DNA of 33,077 nt, from assembly GCA_018304165.1 (NCBI GenBank), contig JAGVWS010000003.1, positions 1-33,077 of the forward strand, in the 5' to 3' direction. The notes beneath the pieces were generated by a model. It searched no databases. It worked only from the letters and a program-made list of their open reading frames with translations, and had not been told where the DNA came from. How positions within the stretch are numbered: the first letter of the stretch is position 1; each line of letters opens with the position of its first letter. This DNA comes from Candidatus Pacearchaeota archaeon. GTDB lineage: Archaea > Nanobdellota > Nanobdellia > Pacearchaeales > GW2011-AR1. This document shows positions 14,511 to 22,609 of this stretch, piece by piece. The position numbers were made by a program, and so were the translations under genes.

Positions 14511-14773
14511 TTTTTCATTTCTTTAATAAAATCATCAAAATCCATTCTAGTAAACTCGCCACGATCATGCTTCTTCCAAGCTTTCTCAGTTCTTCTTGCG
14601 AATTCTAAGTCTTCTTCAAACTTCTTATCTAAATCATCAGCTCTCTTGAGTAAAATAGAGTCATTATTTTCAATAATTAATAAGGTGTCACCTTCTTTGA
14701 AAACTTTGCGCATGTTACTGGGTATAACTATCTGTCCCTTAGAGCTAACCTTTGTTGTACTAATATTTACCAT
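14504..14773 (-). CDS. AbrB/SpoVT-type antitoxin
   Basis: The 89-residue protein opens MVNISTTKVSSKGQIVIPS, a swapped-hairpin AbrB DNA-binding domain (about residues 3-45, with LKRADDL at its end). A charged helical tail that should wrap the RelE partner follows. A longer frame begins at 14821, but TATATAAA at 14795-14802 and the palindrome at 14775-14790 lie inside it, so the start is 14773 and the transcript is essentially leaderless. It overlaps the toxin gene by 7 bases. It likely represses its own promoter. Confidence 0.85.
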   Translation of the reverse strand: MVNISTTKVSSKGQIVIPSNMRKVFKEGDTLLIIENNDSILLKRADDLDKKFEEDLEFARRTEKAWKKHDRGEFTRMDFDDFIKEMKKW

Positions 14774-14774
14774 A

Positions 14775-14802
14775 GTAAGACATATCTTACTTGCTATATA
14801 AA
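14775..14802 (-). promoter_or_regulatory. Promoter and palindromic operator of the AbrB/RelE pair
   Basis: GTAAGA (14775-14780) and TCTTAC (14785-14790) form a perfect 6-bp inverted repeat with a 4-base spacer, starting 2 bases from the AbrB start codon. TATATAAA (14795-14802, minus strand TTTATATA) is the TATA box, about 25 bases from the start. A repressor bound here would block transcription initiation. Confidence 0.65.
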
Positions 14803-14872
14803 TCTTTCTGGTATGAAACAAAGTGAAAACAAAAGAATAAGATAAAAATAAAAAACAAATTTTTTCTACTGC

Positions 14873-15184
14873 TTACTTGCTGAAATGAAGCTCAACGCCG
14901 CCGGCCCAGCCGGCAACTATATTATAGAGCCATATTCCTATAGCTCCTCCGACGAAGTAAGCTATGGCATAGATTATGGGCATGGCTATTATCGCCCAGT
15001 ATCCCAAAGTTCCTAAATAGGGGTTTAGAGCCACTGCGTCAGGGCTTCTTGCCGCGAGGGCAAAGATTAGCCCAAGGACAAGCCCGTAGATGGCCCCTAT
15101 TATTGCCATAACTCTTGAAACAGACCAGACTCCAATCTTCTTAAGAATTTTCACCTCGCTGTTTTCTCTTGCAGTTTTTGCCAT
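14873..15184 (-). CDS. Small membrane protein, 103 aa (DUF3566-like)
   Basis: The N-terminal basic region (MAKTARENSEVKILKKIGVWSVSR) precedes two strongly hydrophobic segments, about residues 26-46 and 60-94, the second interrupted by Pro and Gly residues. VWSVSRVMAIIGAIYGLVLG and a C-terminal YNIVAGWAGGVELHF resemble the DUF3566 group of small membrane proteins often found in archaea. The function is unknown. It is transcribed alone and is divergent from the nucleotidyltransferase gene at 15281. Confidence 0.7.
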   Translation of the reverse strand: MAKTARENSEVKILKKIGVWSVSRVMAIIGAIYGLVLGLIFALAARSPDAVALNPYLGTLGYWAIIAMPIIYAIAYFVGGAIGIWLYNIVAGWAGGVELHFSK

Positions 15185-15280
15185 GCTGGAAAAAGCAAAA
15201 ACGGCGTTATAAAGCTACTTATTAACTACCAAGTGGTTACATAGAGAAAGGTTTAAAAGGACTAATTTCATCTATAGAAT

Positions 15281-16123
15281 ATGGTAAATCCCGGCGAATG
15301 TGTAGAAAAAAAGAATAAATTTGAAATAAGGGGGAAAACACTAGATGACAAGATAGTCGTTGATAGCCTTAATGCAGTAAGCACACTTACTGATAAAGAA
15401 CCTTATTGTGTAGTCGGAGGCATAGCAACACAAACTTACGTAACTTCAGGTTTTAGAAGGTCAACGTCAGATGTTGATTTATCAGTAGGAATGCCACTTA
15501 ATTATACGCAATTTCAAAAACTCTTTGCTCCAGTAGTGGAATATTTAAGAGACCACCACTATAGCGTCTCATTTAAGAAAGGATCAAGGGCTTACGCACT
15601 GCATGTACTGGGGCCTGAAGGAGAGAGGGAGATAATTGAGGCATCAAGAAGAAACGAAGCAGCATTCTCAGCAAATGAAAATAGGCTAATGAGAGAGATA
15701 CAAAACGCGAGAAGAAAAATAGTTAATGGAGGAGACGGACTGACAGTGGTAATAGCGGCAGCAGAAGATATTATATTACCCAAATCTATGAGGACCGTAA
15801 ACTCAATGAAGAGAAACCAAGGATTTGTTTCAAGGTTTGGAAAAAATGCCATGGATTATGCAGCTAATGGAGCAAGACAAGTACTAGATGCAATTGAGCA
15901 CTTGAGGGAAGAAGCGTTGCTGAACGTAGGGGACCCAAGACTGGCGGAGGAATTAAGGTTTGACTCAGATATTTATGACATAAGATGCTTGTCAACAATG
16001 GCTGGAATAAACCCACAATATCTAAGAAACGCATTCTCGAGCTGGGAAGCACTAAGAGAGCAATCACCAGAAAGAGATACAGCAGTAAGAACTTTACTGC
16101 CATCATTCCATTTAGATGCGTAA
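15281..16123 (+). CDS. Nucleotidyltransferase-fold protein, AbiEii-like
   Basis: The 280-residue protein has a minimal nucleotidyltransferase core. YCVVGGIATQTYV (about residues 43-55) is the glycine-rich GG motif, and STSDVDLSV (about 61-69) supplies the Asp-x-Asp metal-binding pair. A later AAAEDIILPKSMR resembles the conserved E-D-L-x-x-x-K segment of AbiEii/MenT-type proteins. These are toxins of type IV toxin-antitoxin or abortive-infection systems, or tRNA-modifying nucleotidyltransferases. No AbiEi-type antitoxin gene is adjacent, so a stand-alone role is possible. GTTTAAAAGG about 25 bases upstream of the ATG suggests a leaderless transcript. Confidence 0.72.
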   Translation: MVNPGECVEKKNKFEIRGKTLDDKIVVDSLNAVSTLTDKEPYCVVGGIATQTYVTSGFRRSTSDVDLSVGMPLNYTQFQKLFAPVVEYLRDHHYSVSFKKGSRAYALHVLGPEGEREIIEASRRNEAAFSANENRLMREIQNARRKIVNGGDGLTVVIAAAEDIILPKSMRTVNSMKRNQGFVSRFGKNAMDYAANGARQVLDAIEHLREEALLNVGDPRLAEELRFDSDIYDIRCLSTMAGINPQYLRNAFSSWEALREQSPERDTAVRTLLPSFHLDA

Positions 16124-16159
16124 GATAACCTTTAATAATTCATTATTTCTTCTTAATTG

Positions 16160-17638
16160 ATGAGTAAAAGGCAGAGCACTTCATCTCGGAATGAAACAGC
16201 GCCTCAAAATAAAATAAGTGAGATAGCTGAAAATGAAATAAACGAAGTAGTTGAGATGAAGTGCGGGATTGAAATACATCAACAACTTAATACAGGAAAA
16301 CTATTTTGCAGATGCCCCTCAATATTGCGTTCCAATCCCCCGCACTTTACTATCAAGAGAAAACTTCATGTTGTCGCGGGTGAGAGCGGCGCCGTGGATA
16401 TTGCTGCAAAGCATGAAGCAGGAAAGGAGATGACTTTTGTCTATGAGTGTTATAAGGATAATACTTGCTTGGTTGAAATGGACGAGGAACCGCCTCATGA
16501 GATGGACAAAGAAGCTCTAAAAATTGTGATACAAATAGCCTTACTTCTAAATTGCGAGATACTTCCATTAACGCAGATAATGAGGAAGACTGTTATTGAC
16601 GGGAGCAACACTTCAGGATTCCAGAGGACGGCGCTGATAGCGAGGAAGGGATATATAGAAACTGCGAGCGGGAGAGTAGGGATTGACAGCATTTGTTTAG
16701 AGGAAGATGCTGCGAGGATAATAAGAAGCGACGAGAAAGAAAATATAAGAGTGTTCAGGCTTGATAGATTAGGAATTCCTCTGGTTGAAATTGCGACTGC
16801 TCCAGACATTAAGACACCGGAGCAGGCGAAAGAAGTGGCTCTTCATATAGGAGAAGTCCTCCGCGCTAGCAATGTCAAGAGAGGCATAGGAACAATAAGG
16901 CAGGATGTAAATGTTTCTGCCGGAGTGAATGGAAAGTGGGGCGCGCGCATTGAAATAAAAGGAGTTCAGGAGCCTGCACTAATAGAGAAGGCAATAATAA
17001 AAGAAATAGAAAGGCAGAAGGAGATGATAGCAGAAGGAAAGAGCACCGGAGAAGTGAGGAAGGCAAATGAAGACGGCTCAACAAACTTCTTAAGGCCGCT
17101 TCCGGGAGCAGCAAGGATGTATCCTGAAACTGACCTGCCCATATTAAGAATTTCCCGCGAGGAAATTAACGAAGCCAAGAAGAGCCTCCCAAAATTAAAG
17201 TCAGAAATGAGGGGAGAGTTGAGCAGGGCGGGCCTGTCACCAGAGTTCATCAAGCTGATAATTGAAAATAATAAGCTGGCAGAGCTGCAGGAATTATTAA
17301 GAGTCTATCAAAATCCAAACCTGATAGCTAAATTATTGGTTCTATGGCCGAGCGAAGTTTCAAGTAAGACAGGAAAGGACATTAGTAATATTGAGAAGAT
17401 GCTAACTTTGGATGTCCTTGAAACCATCCTCTTCGCAGTAAAGATGGGGAAGATAAGCGAGAGCAATGCGCGTGAATCGTTAGTAAAAATTATCAGCGGA
17501 GAAGATGTCAAGAAGGCACTTGTGTTTGAGAAGGCTGAAGACCTTGAGGAAAAAATAATGAAAATAGTGAAAGAAAAGCCGGGGCTGACGAAGCAGGCTT
17601 ATATGGGGCTCATCATGAAGGAGACTCTGAGACAATAA
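16160..17638 (+). CDS. gatE: Glu-tRNA(Gln) amidotransferase subunit E lacking the AspRS-like insertion domain
   Basis: GatE binds Glu-tRNA(Gln), phosphorylates the Glu side chain and transfers ammonia supplied by GatD. The cradle domain is well conserved (CGIEIHQQLNTGKLFCRCPS, MRKTVIDGSNTSGFQRTA, RLDRLGIPLVEIATAPDI, GTIRQDVNVS). The tail (about residues 335-492) is the helical plus YqeY-like tRNA-binding part. Family members are about 620 residues with a GAD (AspRS-like) domain inserted before the LRPLPGAARMYPETD motif. Here the chain runs straight from EKAIIKEIERQKEMIAEGK to that motif near residue 293, with no insertion. The frame opens at TTG 16157, but ATG 16160 is the likely start. Confidence 0.93.
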   Translation: MSKRQSTSSRNETAPQNKISEIAENEINEVVEMKCGIEIHQQLNTGKLFCRCPSILRSNPPHFTIKRKLHVVAGESGAVDIAAKHEAGKEMTFVYECYKDNTCLVEMDEEPPHEMDKEALKIVIQIALLLNCEILPLTQIMRKTVIDGSNTSGFQRTALIARKGYIETASGRVGIDSICLEEDAARIIRSDEKENIRVFRLDRLGIPLVEIATAPDIKTPEQAKEVALHIGEVLRASNVKRGIGTIRQDVNVSAGVNGKWGARIEIKGVQEPALIEKAIIKEIERQKEMIAEGKSTGEVRKANEDGSTNFLRPLPGAARMYPETDLPILRISREEINEAKKSLPKLKSEMRGELSRAGLSPEFIKLIIENNKLAELQELLRVYQNPNLIAKLLVLWPSEVSSKTGKDISNIEKMLTLDVLETILFAVKMGKISESNARESLVKIISGEDVKKALVFEKAEDLEEKIMKIVKEKPGLTKQAYMGLIMKETLRQ

Positions 17639-17670
17639 AGTTTATATTCTTGATATAATTATCAAATGTC

Positions 17671-18012
17671 ATGAGTGCCACAACTGCTACTGTGCCTGAT
17701 AAAGTTCACAATGGAAAAATGGTCTTTCCTGTTCCAATAAGAAATCTTGATGTTCACGGGGGACTTGAAAAGCTTGCTGTAGGAGATGTTGTTAAAATTA
17801 GCGTTAAAAAATGGGGAATGTTCCCTGGAACGAAAGAATATACTGCTGTAGGATATATCCAGGAGATTAGGTTAGGCCGTCCAGGAGAGTTAGTTTTATC
17901 AAATGTAAACCCCACTTATAATAAAGCTCCGCTATTTAGAGAAAGTATTCATGCTTACCCTGAGAACAAAATCAATACTATCTATTTGCTCTATAGGCGT
18001 CAAGGCATGTAG
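17671..18012 (+). CDS. Hypothetical small beta-rich protein, 113 aa
   Basis: The protein has no signal or membrane segment. It has alternating hydrophobic strands (GDVVKISVKKWGMFPG, YTAVGYIQEIRLG, ELVLSNVNP), suggesting a small beta-barrel. I recognise no family. TTTATATT at 17640-17647, directly after the gatE stop, is about 25 bases from the ATG, so it has its own leaderless promoter. A similar strand pattern (GDIVSVSLARN, FRVLGYRG) is seen in the convergent gene at 18166-18501, so the two may be distant paralogues. Confidence 0.62.
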   Translation: MSATTATVPDKVHNGKMVFPVPIRNLDVHGGLEKLAVGDVVKISVKKWGMFPGTKEYTAVGYIQEIRLGRPGELVLSNVNPTYNKAPLFRESIHAYPENKINTIYLLYRRQGM

Positions 18013-18165
18013 CTTAATTTATTATCTTAGACATTATTGTAGATAACTCTGTTAATCACAGTGACTATTAAAATATAATCCTCGGAATTTCTATAGTTAA
18101 TTATTTGCAGTTATTGCAGTTTTTACTTGTGCTAAAATGGCTCAATCACTTAAAACAATTTGAAA

Positions 18166-18501
18166 TCACACCGCTATTTCTTCATCAGCAGTTTCGTCAG
18201 CAACTGCATCTAATGATGGAGACCGTGAATGGACAGCGTTAATGCTTCCGATGACTCTTATTTCTATCATGAATCCCTTAATTCTGTTAGTCAGAGTCTC
18301 AAGGTAGAGTTTGCTATAGCCTTTGCTTTTGTCGCTTTTGCTGCCCCTATAACCAAGAACTCTGAACTTGAAGGCGGACTCAACTTTAACTGTCTTGGTA
18401 TCATACGTGCTGTCTGGCTGCGGTATGCATCTAATTCCCACGATATTTCTGGCTAAACTAACGCTGACGATGTCTCCTTTCTTGAATTCGTAATGGACCA
18501 T
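18166..18501 (-). CDS. Hypothetical small protein, 111 aa
   Basis: The protein opens MVHYEFKKGDIVSVSLARNI and continues with likely beta strands (FKFRVLGYRG, KLYLETLTNRIKGFMIEIRVIG). The C-terminal 15 residues are very acidic and Ala-rich (AVADETADEEIAV). There is no signal peptide and no recognised domain. Its order of strands resembles the gene at 17671-18012, to which it is convergent. Its promoter lies in the 18502-18775 gap shared divergently with AspRS. Confidence 0.58.
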   Translation of the reverse strand: MVHYEFKKGDIVSVSLARNIVGIRCIPQPDSTYDTKTVKVESAFKFRVLGYRGSKSDKSKGYSKLYLETLTNRIKGFMIEIRVIGSINAVHSRSPSLDAVADETADEEIAV

Positions 18502-18610
18502 AATATAATGTAATCTACTGCGCTTTTAAGCATTATTGTCCGCACTGCACCATTATATAAAACACAACGCCAAGTAGGGCTTCGTTTAATAATTGCTTGA
18601 AATACTTATT

Positions 18611-18729
18611 TATAGCAACAGACTTAAATATTTGACCATTTTGTCTGTTGCTGTATTCGAGAGAACAAAAAACATGGTAAAGTATTTTGTTCTCTCGTTA
18701 TGACAGATTATAGTTGTTTAACAAATCTG
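18611..18729 (+). promoter_or_regulatory. Three tandem hairpins upstream of AspRS
   Basis: Hairpin 1 pairs AGCAACAGAC (18614-18623) with GTCTGTTGCT (18643-18652) and can extend to 13 pairs. Hairpin 2 pairs CGAGAGAACAAAA (18658-18670) with TTTTGTTCTCTCG (18685-18697), 13 perfect pairs. Hairpin 3 pairs CAGATT (18704-18709) with AATCTG (18724-18729). They fill the gap before the AspRS start at 18776. They could be a regulatory leader RNA, overlapping operators, or a small inserted element. Whether AspRS transcription begins before or after them cannot be told from sequence alone. Confidence 0.6.
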
Positions 18730-18775
18730 CCAAAGTAGCAAAACTTAATAAATAACAAAAAACAGGATTATAATT

Positions 18776-20095
18776 ATGAGCGTGGAAAGAAAAGAGAGGA
18801 GTTATGTAAATGTGATAAAAGAGGGAGAGAGCGTCCTGCTTAAGGGATGGGTTCACGAAATAAGAGACTTATCAAAAATGAAATTCATTCTTTTAAGAGA
18901 TGTGACGGGGATTGTGCAATGCGTAATAAAGGATGAGAAATTGCTTAAGGAAGCGCATCAATTAACGCTTGAAAGCGTTATAGAAATAAAAGGACAGGTG
19001 AACAAAGCGCAGGTCAAGGCGGAGCTCTCACGCAAGGACGTTGAAGTGCATGTAAAAGAATTAACGATAATAAGCAAGGCTGAAACACTTCCAATACAAG
19101 TCAATGAAAAGACGATAACGACGGATTTGCCGACAAGGCTTGACTGGAGGTATTTAGACCTAAGAAAACCGAGAAATTTATTGATATTTAAAATATGGAC
19201 TTTTATGGAAAAAGCAATGAGAGAATTTTGGGAGCAAGAGGGATTTATACAGATATATTCTCCTAAGTTCATGCCATCACCAAGCGAGTCTGGAGCAGAA
19301 TTGTTTAGCGTAGATTATTTTGGAAAAAAAGCATACCTTGCTCAAAGCCCGCAATTCTACAAACAAATGGCCATGGCTGCTGGATTTGAAAAGATATTTG
19401 AGATAGGACCTGTTTTTAGAGCTAATCGTTCCCATACTGTGAGGCACGACACAGAATTTACAATGATTGATATGGAAATGTCGTTTATTAATTCGCATGA
19501 AGATGTTATGAAAACAGAAGAGAGATGGATACATCATTTTATCAAAAGAGTAAGGGAAGAATATGGAGAGGAAATAAAAAAAGTATTTGGTACAGAGGTT
19601 GTTGTGCCAAAGATACCCTTTCCCAGAGTTACTATGGCAGAAGCGCAAAAATTTGTTAGAGATAAAGGATACAAAGGGCCAAATGATGATCTTGATGCTG
19701 AAGGAGAGAAGTTATTATTTGAAGTAATAAAGGATAAATTTAATCATGAATTTGTTTTTGTTAAGGATTATCCTTGGAGTGCCCGTCCTTTTTATCATAT
19801 GAGGCATGCTGACAAACCAAATATCACGAAAAGTTTTGATTTGATATGGAAGGGAACAGAGGTAACAACCGGAGCACAGAGGGAGCACAGGCATGATATA
19901 TTGGTAAAACAGGCTAAAGAGAAAAAGATAAGCCTTGAATTAATAAAGAATTATCTAGATTTCTTCAGATGTGGCTGCCCTCCACACGGGGGTTTTGCAA
20001 TAAGCCCGACAAGATTCCTTATGTTAATGTTGAACATAAAAAATGTCAGAGAAGCGACGTTTTTGCCAAGAGATACGGAGAGGCTAACGCCATAA
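18776..20095 (+). CDS. aspS: Aspartyl-tRNA synthetase (first copy)
   Basis: This 439-residue class IIb synthetase charges tRNA-Asp. The N-terminal OB-fold anticodon domain spans about residues 1-105. The catalytic core has motif 2 FRANRSHTVRHDTEF (about 212-226), AQSPQFYKQ for Asp/ATP binding, GTEVTTGAQREHRHD, and motif 3 GGFAISPTR (about 405-413). The usual motif 3 GLGxER is altered here, but its ATP-binding Arg is kept. It ends PRDTERLTP like archaeal AspRS. In the anticodon domain GWVHEIRD has His where discriminating archaeal AspRS has Trp; His is linked with non-discriminating enzymes that also charge tRNA-Asn. An amidohydrolase gene follows 6 bases after. Confidence 0.93.
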   Translation: MSVERKERSYVNVIKEGESVLLKGWVHEIRDLSKMKFILLRDVTGIVQCVIKDEKLLKEAHQLTLESVIEIKGQVNKAQVKAELSRKDVEVHVKELTIISKAETLPIQVNEKTITTDLPTRLDWRYLDLRKPRNLLIFKIWTFMEKAMREFWEQEGFIQIYSPKFMPSPSESGAELFSVDYFGKKAYLAQSPQFYKQMAMAAGFEKIFEIGPVFRANRSHTVRHDTEFTMIDMEMSFINSHEDVMKTEERWIHHFIKRVREEYGEEIKKVFGTEVVVPKIPFPRVTMAEAQKFVRDKGYKGPNDDLDAEGEKLLFEVIKDKFNHEFVFVKDYPWSARPFYHMRHADKPNITKSFDLIWKGTEVTTGAQREHRHDILVKQAKEKKISLELIKNYLDFFRCGCPPHGGFAISPTRFLMLMLNIKNVREATFLPRDTERLTP

Positions 20096-20101
20096 TAAAA
20101 A

Positions 20102-21031
20102 ATGACTAAGTTATATGATGCACATGCACATGTAGGAACAGACTACTTTTATCATAAAATAAAAAATTATGAAGAATTTGATTTTTCACTAAAAAAACTT
20201 TTAGAAAGAATGAAAAAAAATGGAGTAGAAAAATCAATTGTTTCACAATGCCCATCAATAAAAGAAATAACCTGTTGCGCATCAGCAGATATAAAAATAG
20301 AAAATAAAAAAATAGTGACACAATGTCCAAAATGTAAAAAGATATTAGCAAGATTAAATCATGACCCTTATAGAGATTACAACATAAAAATAGCAAGAGA
20401 AATAGAAGAACTAGGAGTAAAAGAAAAAATAATACCCTTCTTTATAATACACTTGCAAAATCCACTAATAAGAGAAGAAATAGACTTTTATAAAAAGAAT
20501 TATAAAAATTTTGGATTAAAATTTCACACATTAGTATCAAGAAGATCAATAATAAGTATAAAAGAAAAGATGAAAGGTCTGAATATTCCTCTATTAGTAC
20601 ATACAGGAGAAGAAACATATTGTCACCCAAATGAATTAGTAGAATTCTCAAAAAGTTATAAAGGAAAAATAATAATGGCACATGCAGCAAGATTATCCAT
20701 AGACTGTTTGAAAAAAGTTAATCAAATAAAAAACTTATTTGTAGATGTAACTCCATTAACCTCATTTTATAGAAGAATAATGGATGATGATTTTAAAACA
20801 ATACTAGAAAAGAAAGAAGCATTTAACCAGATAAGAGCACCATCAGATGTTTATCATTTTTTGTTAAAATACCTTGATTACAAAAAGCTATTATTTGGGA
20901 CAGATGCACCATGGTGTGATAAGTACGGGTTAGGATACGGATCAGAAGTAAAAATATTCAATGATTTAGAACTTAATTCTGAAATAAAAGAAAGCATAGC
21001 CTATAAAAATTTTGATAAATTATTTAATTAA
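20102..21031 (+). CDS. Amidohydrolase-2-type metal-dependent hydrolase
   Basis: The 309-residue TIM-barrel protein has the family's metal ligands: HAH in DAHAHVG (residues 8-10), His in FGLKFH, His in LLVHTGEE, His in IMAHAAR and Asp in LFGTDAPW near the C-terminus. A short insertion with two Cys pairs, CCASADIKIE then CPKCKK (about residues 58-80), could bind zinc. Relatives include decarboxylases and hydrolases of aromatic or amide substrates; the substrate here is unknown. It starts 6 bases after AspRS and must share its transcript. Its very A-rich codon use (runs of AAA, ATA and AGA) contrasts with AspRS, so it belongs with the transferred-looking island downstream. Confidence 0.82.
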   Translation: MTKLYDAHAHVGTDYFYHKIKNYEEFDFSLKKLLERMKKNGVEKSIVSQCPSIKEITCCASADIKIENKKIVTQCPKCKKILARLNHDPYRDYNIKIAREIEELGVKEKIIPFFIIHLQNPLIREEIDFYKKNYKNFGLKFHTLVSRRSIISIKEKMKGLNIPLLVHTGEETYCHPNELVEFSKSYKGKIIMAHAARLSIDCLKKVNQIKNLFVDVTPLTSFYRRIMDDDFKTILEKKEAFNQIRAPSDVYHFLLKYLDYKKLLFGTDAPWCDKYGLGYGSEVKIFNDLELNSEIKESIAYKNFDKLFN

Positions 21032-21058
21032 TTATTTAAAGTGAGTCACCTCTAGAAA

Positions 21059-21068
21059 GCTTTATAAA
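21059..21068 (+). promoter_or_regulatory. TATA box of the second AspRS gene
   Basis: GCTTTATAAA (21059-21068) lies about 28 bases before the ATG at 21093, and no ribosome-binding site is seen. The second AspRS therefore has its own promoter and probably a leaderless mRNA, rather than depending on readthrough from the first AspRS. Confidence 0.6.
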
Positions 21069-21092
21069 CCTTAATATGTTTACTACTATGAG

Positions 21093-22403
21093 ATGAATAA
21101 AAGGACTTTAATCCGGGATTTGCCTGGTAAGCATGGAGAATCTGTTACACTTGGTGGTTGGGTAGACAAGGTAAAAGATCAGAAAAGAATGCAATTCTTA
21201 GTGTTGAGAGACCACACTGGTTATCTTCAAGTAGTAAACGAAAAAGGATCAACACCTTATGATAATGTTGTATCATCATTAAGTAATGAATCTGTTGTTT
21301 ATGTTGGTGGTAAGGTCATTCCTAATCCTTCTGTAAGAACTGGTAATGGTTTAGAATTAAGGCTGGAATCAATAGATGTTGCAAATACCCCATCAGGAAG
21401 CCTACCTATTGATGCATCATCTAATATTGACGCAAGACTTGACTGGCGTTATTTAGATTTAAGAGACCCCAAAAAATTATTAATCTTTAAAATTCAAACA
21501 ACTGCTGAACATGCAATGAGGGAATGGTGGATGAATAATGGATTTATGGAAATTCACTCACCTAAACTTCTTGGTGCAGCTAGCGAATCAGGAGCAGAAT
21601 TATTCAAATTAGACTACTTTGGAAAAACAGCATGCTTAGCTCAAAGCCCACAATTCTACAAACAAATGGCAATGAGTGCAGGATTTGACAGAGTTTTTGA
21701 GATAGGACCTGTATTCAGGGCTAATTCTTCACACACAAACAGACATGACACAGAATTCACAAGCGTTGATATGGAAGTATCGTTCGTAAATTCACACGAA
21801 GATGTAATGGAAATTGAAGAAAATTGGTTAAACTATGTTTTATCAAGAGTTAAAACCGCTCATGGTGAAGAAATTAAAAGATCTTACGGTCAAGAATTAG
21901 AAATTCCATCAGTTCCATTCCCAAGAGTAACAATGGATGAAGCATATAGAATATTAGATTCACAAGGCTATGTTGTACCAAGAGAACAGAAAGGAGACTT
22001 AGACCCTGAAGGAGAAAGAAGACTTGCTAAACACATAAAAGAAACTTTCAATCATGACTTTGTATTTGTTACAGACTATCCAGCTAAATCAAGAGCATTT
22101 TATCACATGAGACATGAAGACAGACCTGATATAACTAAGAGTTTTGATCTAATATGGAAAGGAACAGAAGTAACAACAGGAGCACAAAGAGAACACAGAT
22201 ATGACAGATTAGTAAATCAAGCAACAGAAAAAGGAATTGATCCTCAATCAGTATCATCATACACTGACTTCTTCAAGTATGGAGTACCCCCACATGGTGG
22301 GTTAGGATTTGGACTAACAAGAATGCTAATGAATATTACGGGTCTAGAAAATGTAAAAGAAGTAACATTTGTATATCGCGGACCAAACAGATTGACACCT
22401 TAA
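21093..22403 (+). CDS. Aspartyl-tRNA synthetase paralogue (second copy)
   Basis: The 436-residue protein is clearly a full class IIb AspRS. It has the OB-fold anticodon domain (about 1-105), AQSPQFYKQMAMSAGF, motif 2 FRANSSHTNRHDTEF (about 208), GTEVTTGAQREHRYD, motif 3 GGLGFGLTR and the terminal NRLTP. It is strongly similar to the copy at 18776 through the catalytic core but diverges in the anticodon domain. There GWVDKVKD has Asp at the position that is His in copy 1 and Trp in discriminating archaeal enzymes. Codon use is more AT-rich than copy 1, suggesting transfer. It could charge a special tRNA, feed a biosynthetic pathway or be an inhibitor-resistant spare. Confidence 0.92.
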   Translation: MNKRTLIRDLPGKHGESVTLGGWVDKVKDQKRMQFLVLRDHTGYLQVVNEKGSTPYDNVVSSLSNESVVYVGGKVIPNPSVRTGNGLELRLESIDVANTPSGSLPIDASSNIDARLDWRYLDLRDPKKLLIFKIQTTAEHAMREWWMNNGFMEIHSPKLLGAASESGAELFKLDYFGKTACLAQSPQFYKQMAMSAGFDRVFEIGPVFRANSSHTNRHDTEFTSVDMEVSFVNSHEDVMEIEENWLNYVLSRVKTAHGEEIKRSYGQELEIPSVPFPRVTMDEAYRILDSQGYVVPREQKGDLDPEGERRLAKHIKETFNHDFVFVTDYPAKSRAFYHMRHEDRPDITKSFDLIWKGTEVTTGAQREHRYDRLVNQATEKGIDPQSVSSYTDFFKYGVPPHGGLGFGLTRMLMNITGLENVKEVTFVYRGPNRLTP

Positions 22404-22578
22404 AATTTTAAATTATAGTTTGTTAAATTGTTCCTTCTCATTTTTCACAACTTTAAGAAATTCAATTGATCTTAAATAATTCTTCATTTTTAACTTAAGA
22501 TCATCAATACTATTTATCGATAACTGCGTTAATTAATGTCCCACACCCTAGTATTTCGTAAAATAAAAATAAGATTAA

Positions 22579-22588
22579 TTTTATATAT
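22579..22588 (+). promoter_or_regulatory. TATA box of the Asx-RS-like gene
   Basis: TTTTATATAT (within 22579-22588) lies about 26 bases before the ATG at 22610 and has no Shine-Dalgarno sequence after it. It marks the start of a transcription unit that probably includes the methyltransferase at 24031 and the tRNA-Asn at 24866. Confidence 0.6.
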
Positions 22589-22609
22589 ACTCAAATATAC
22601 TATTCTCTT

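Noticed and set aside
22420-22560. Minus-strand frame of about 24-45 codons between AspRS copy 2 and the Asx-RS-like gene
   Set aside because: The Lys/Glu-rich translation looks protein-like, but there is no promoter or supported start, and it is bounded by a stop; it is too short to support.
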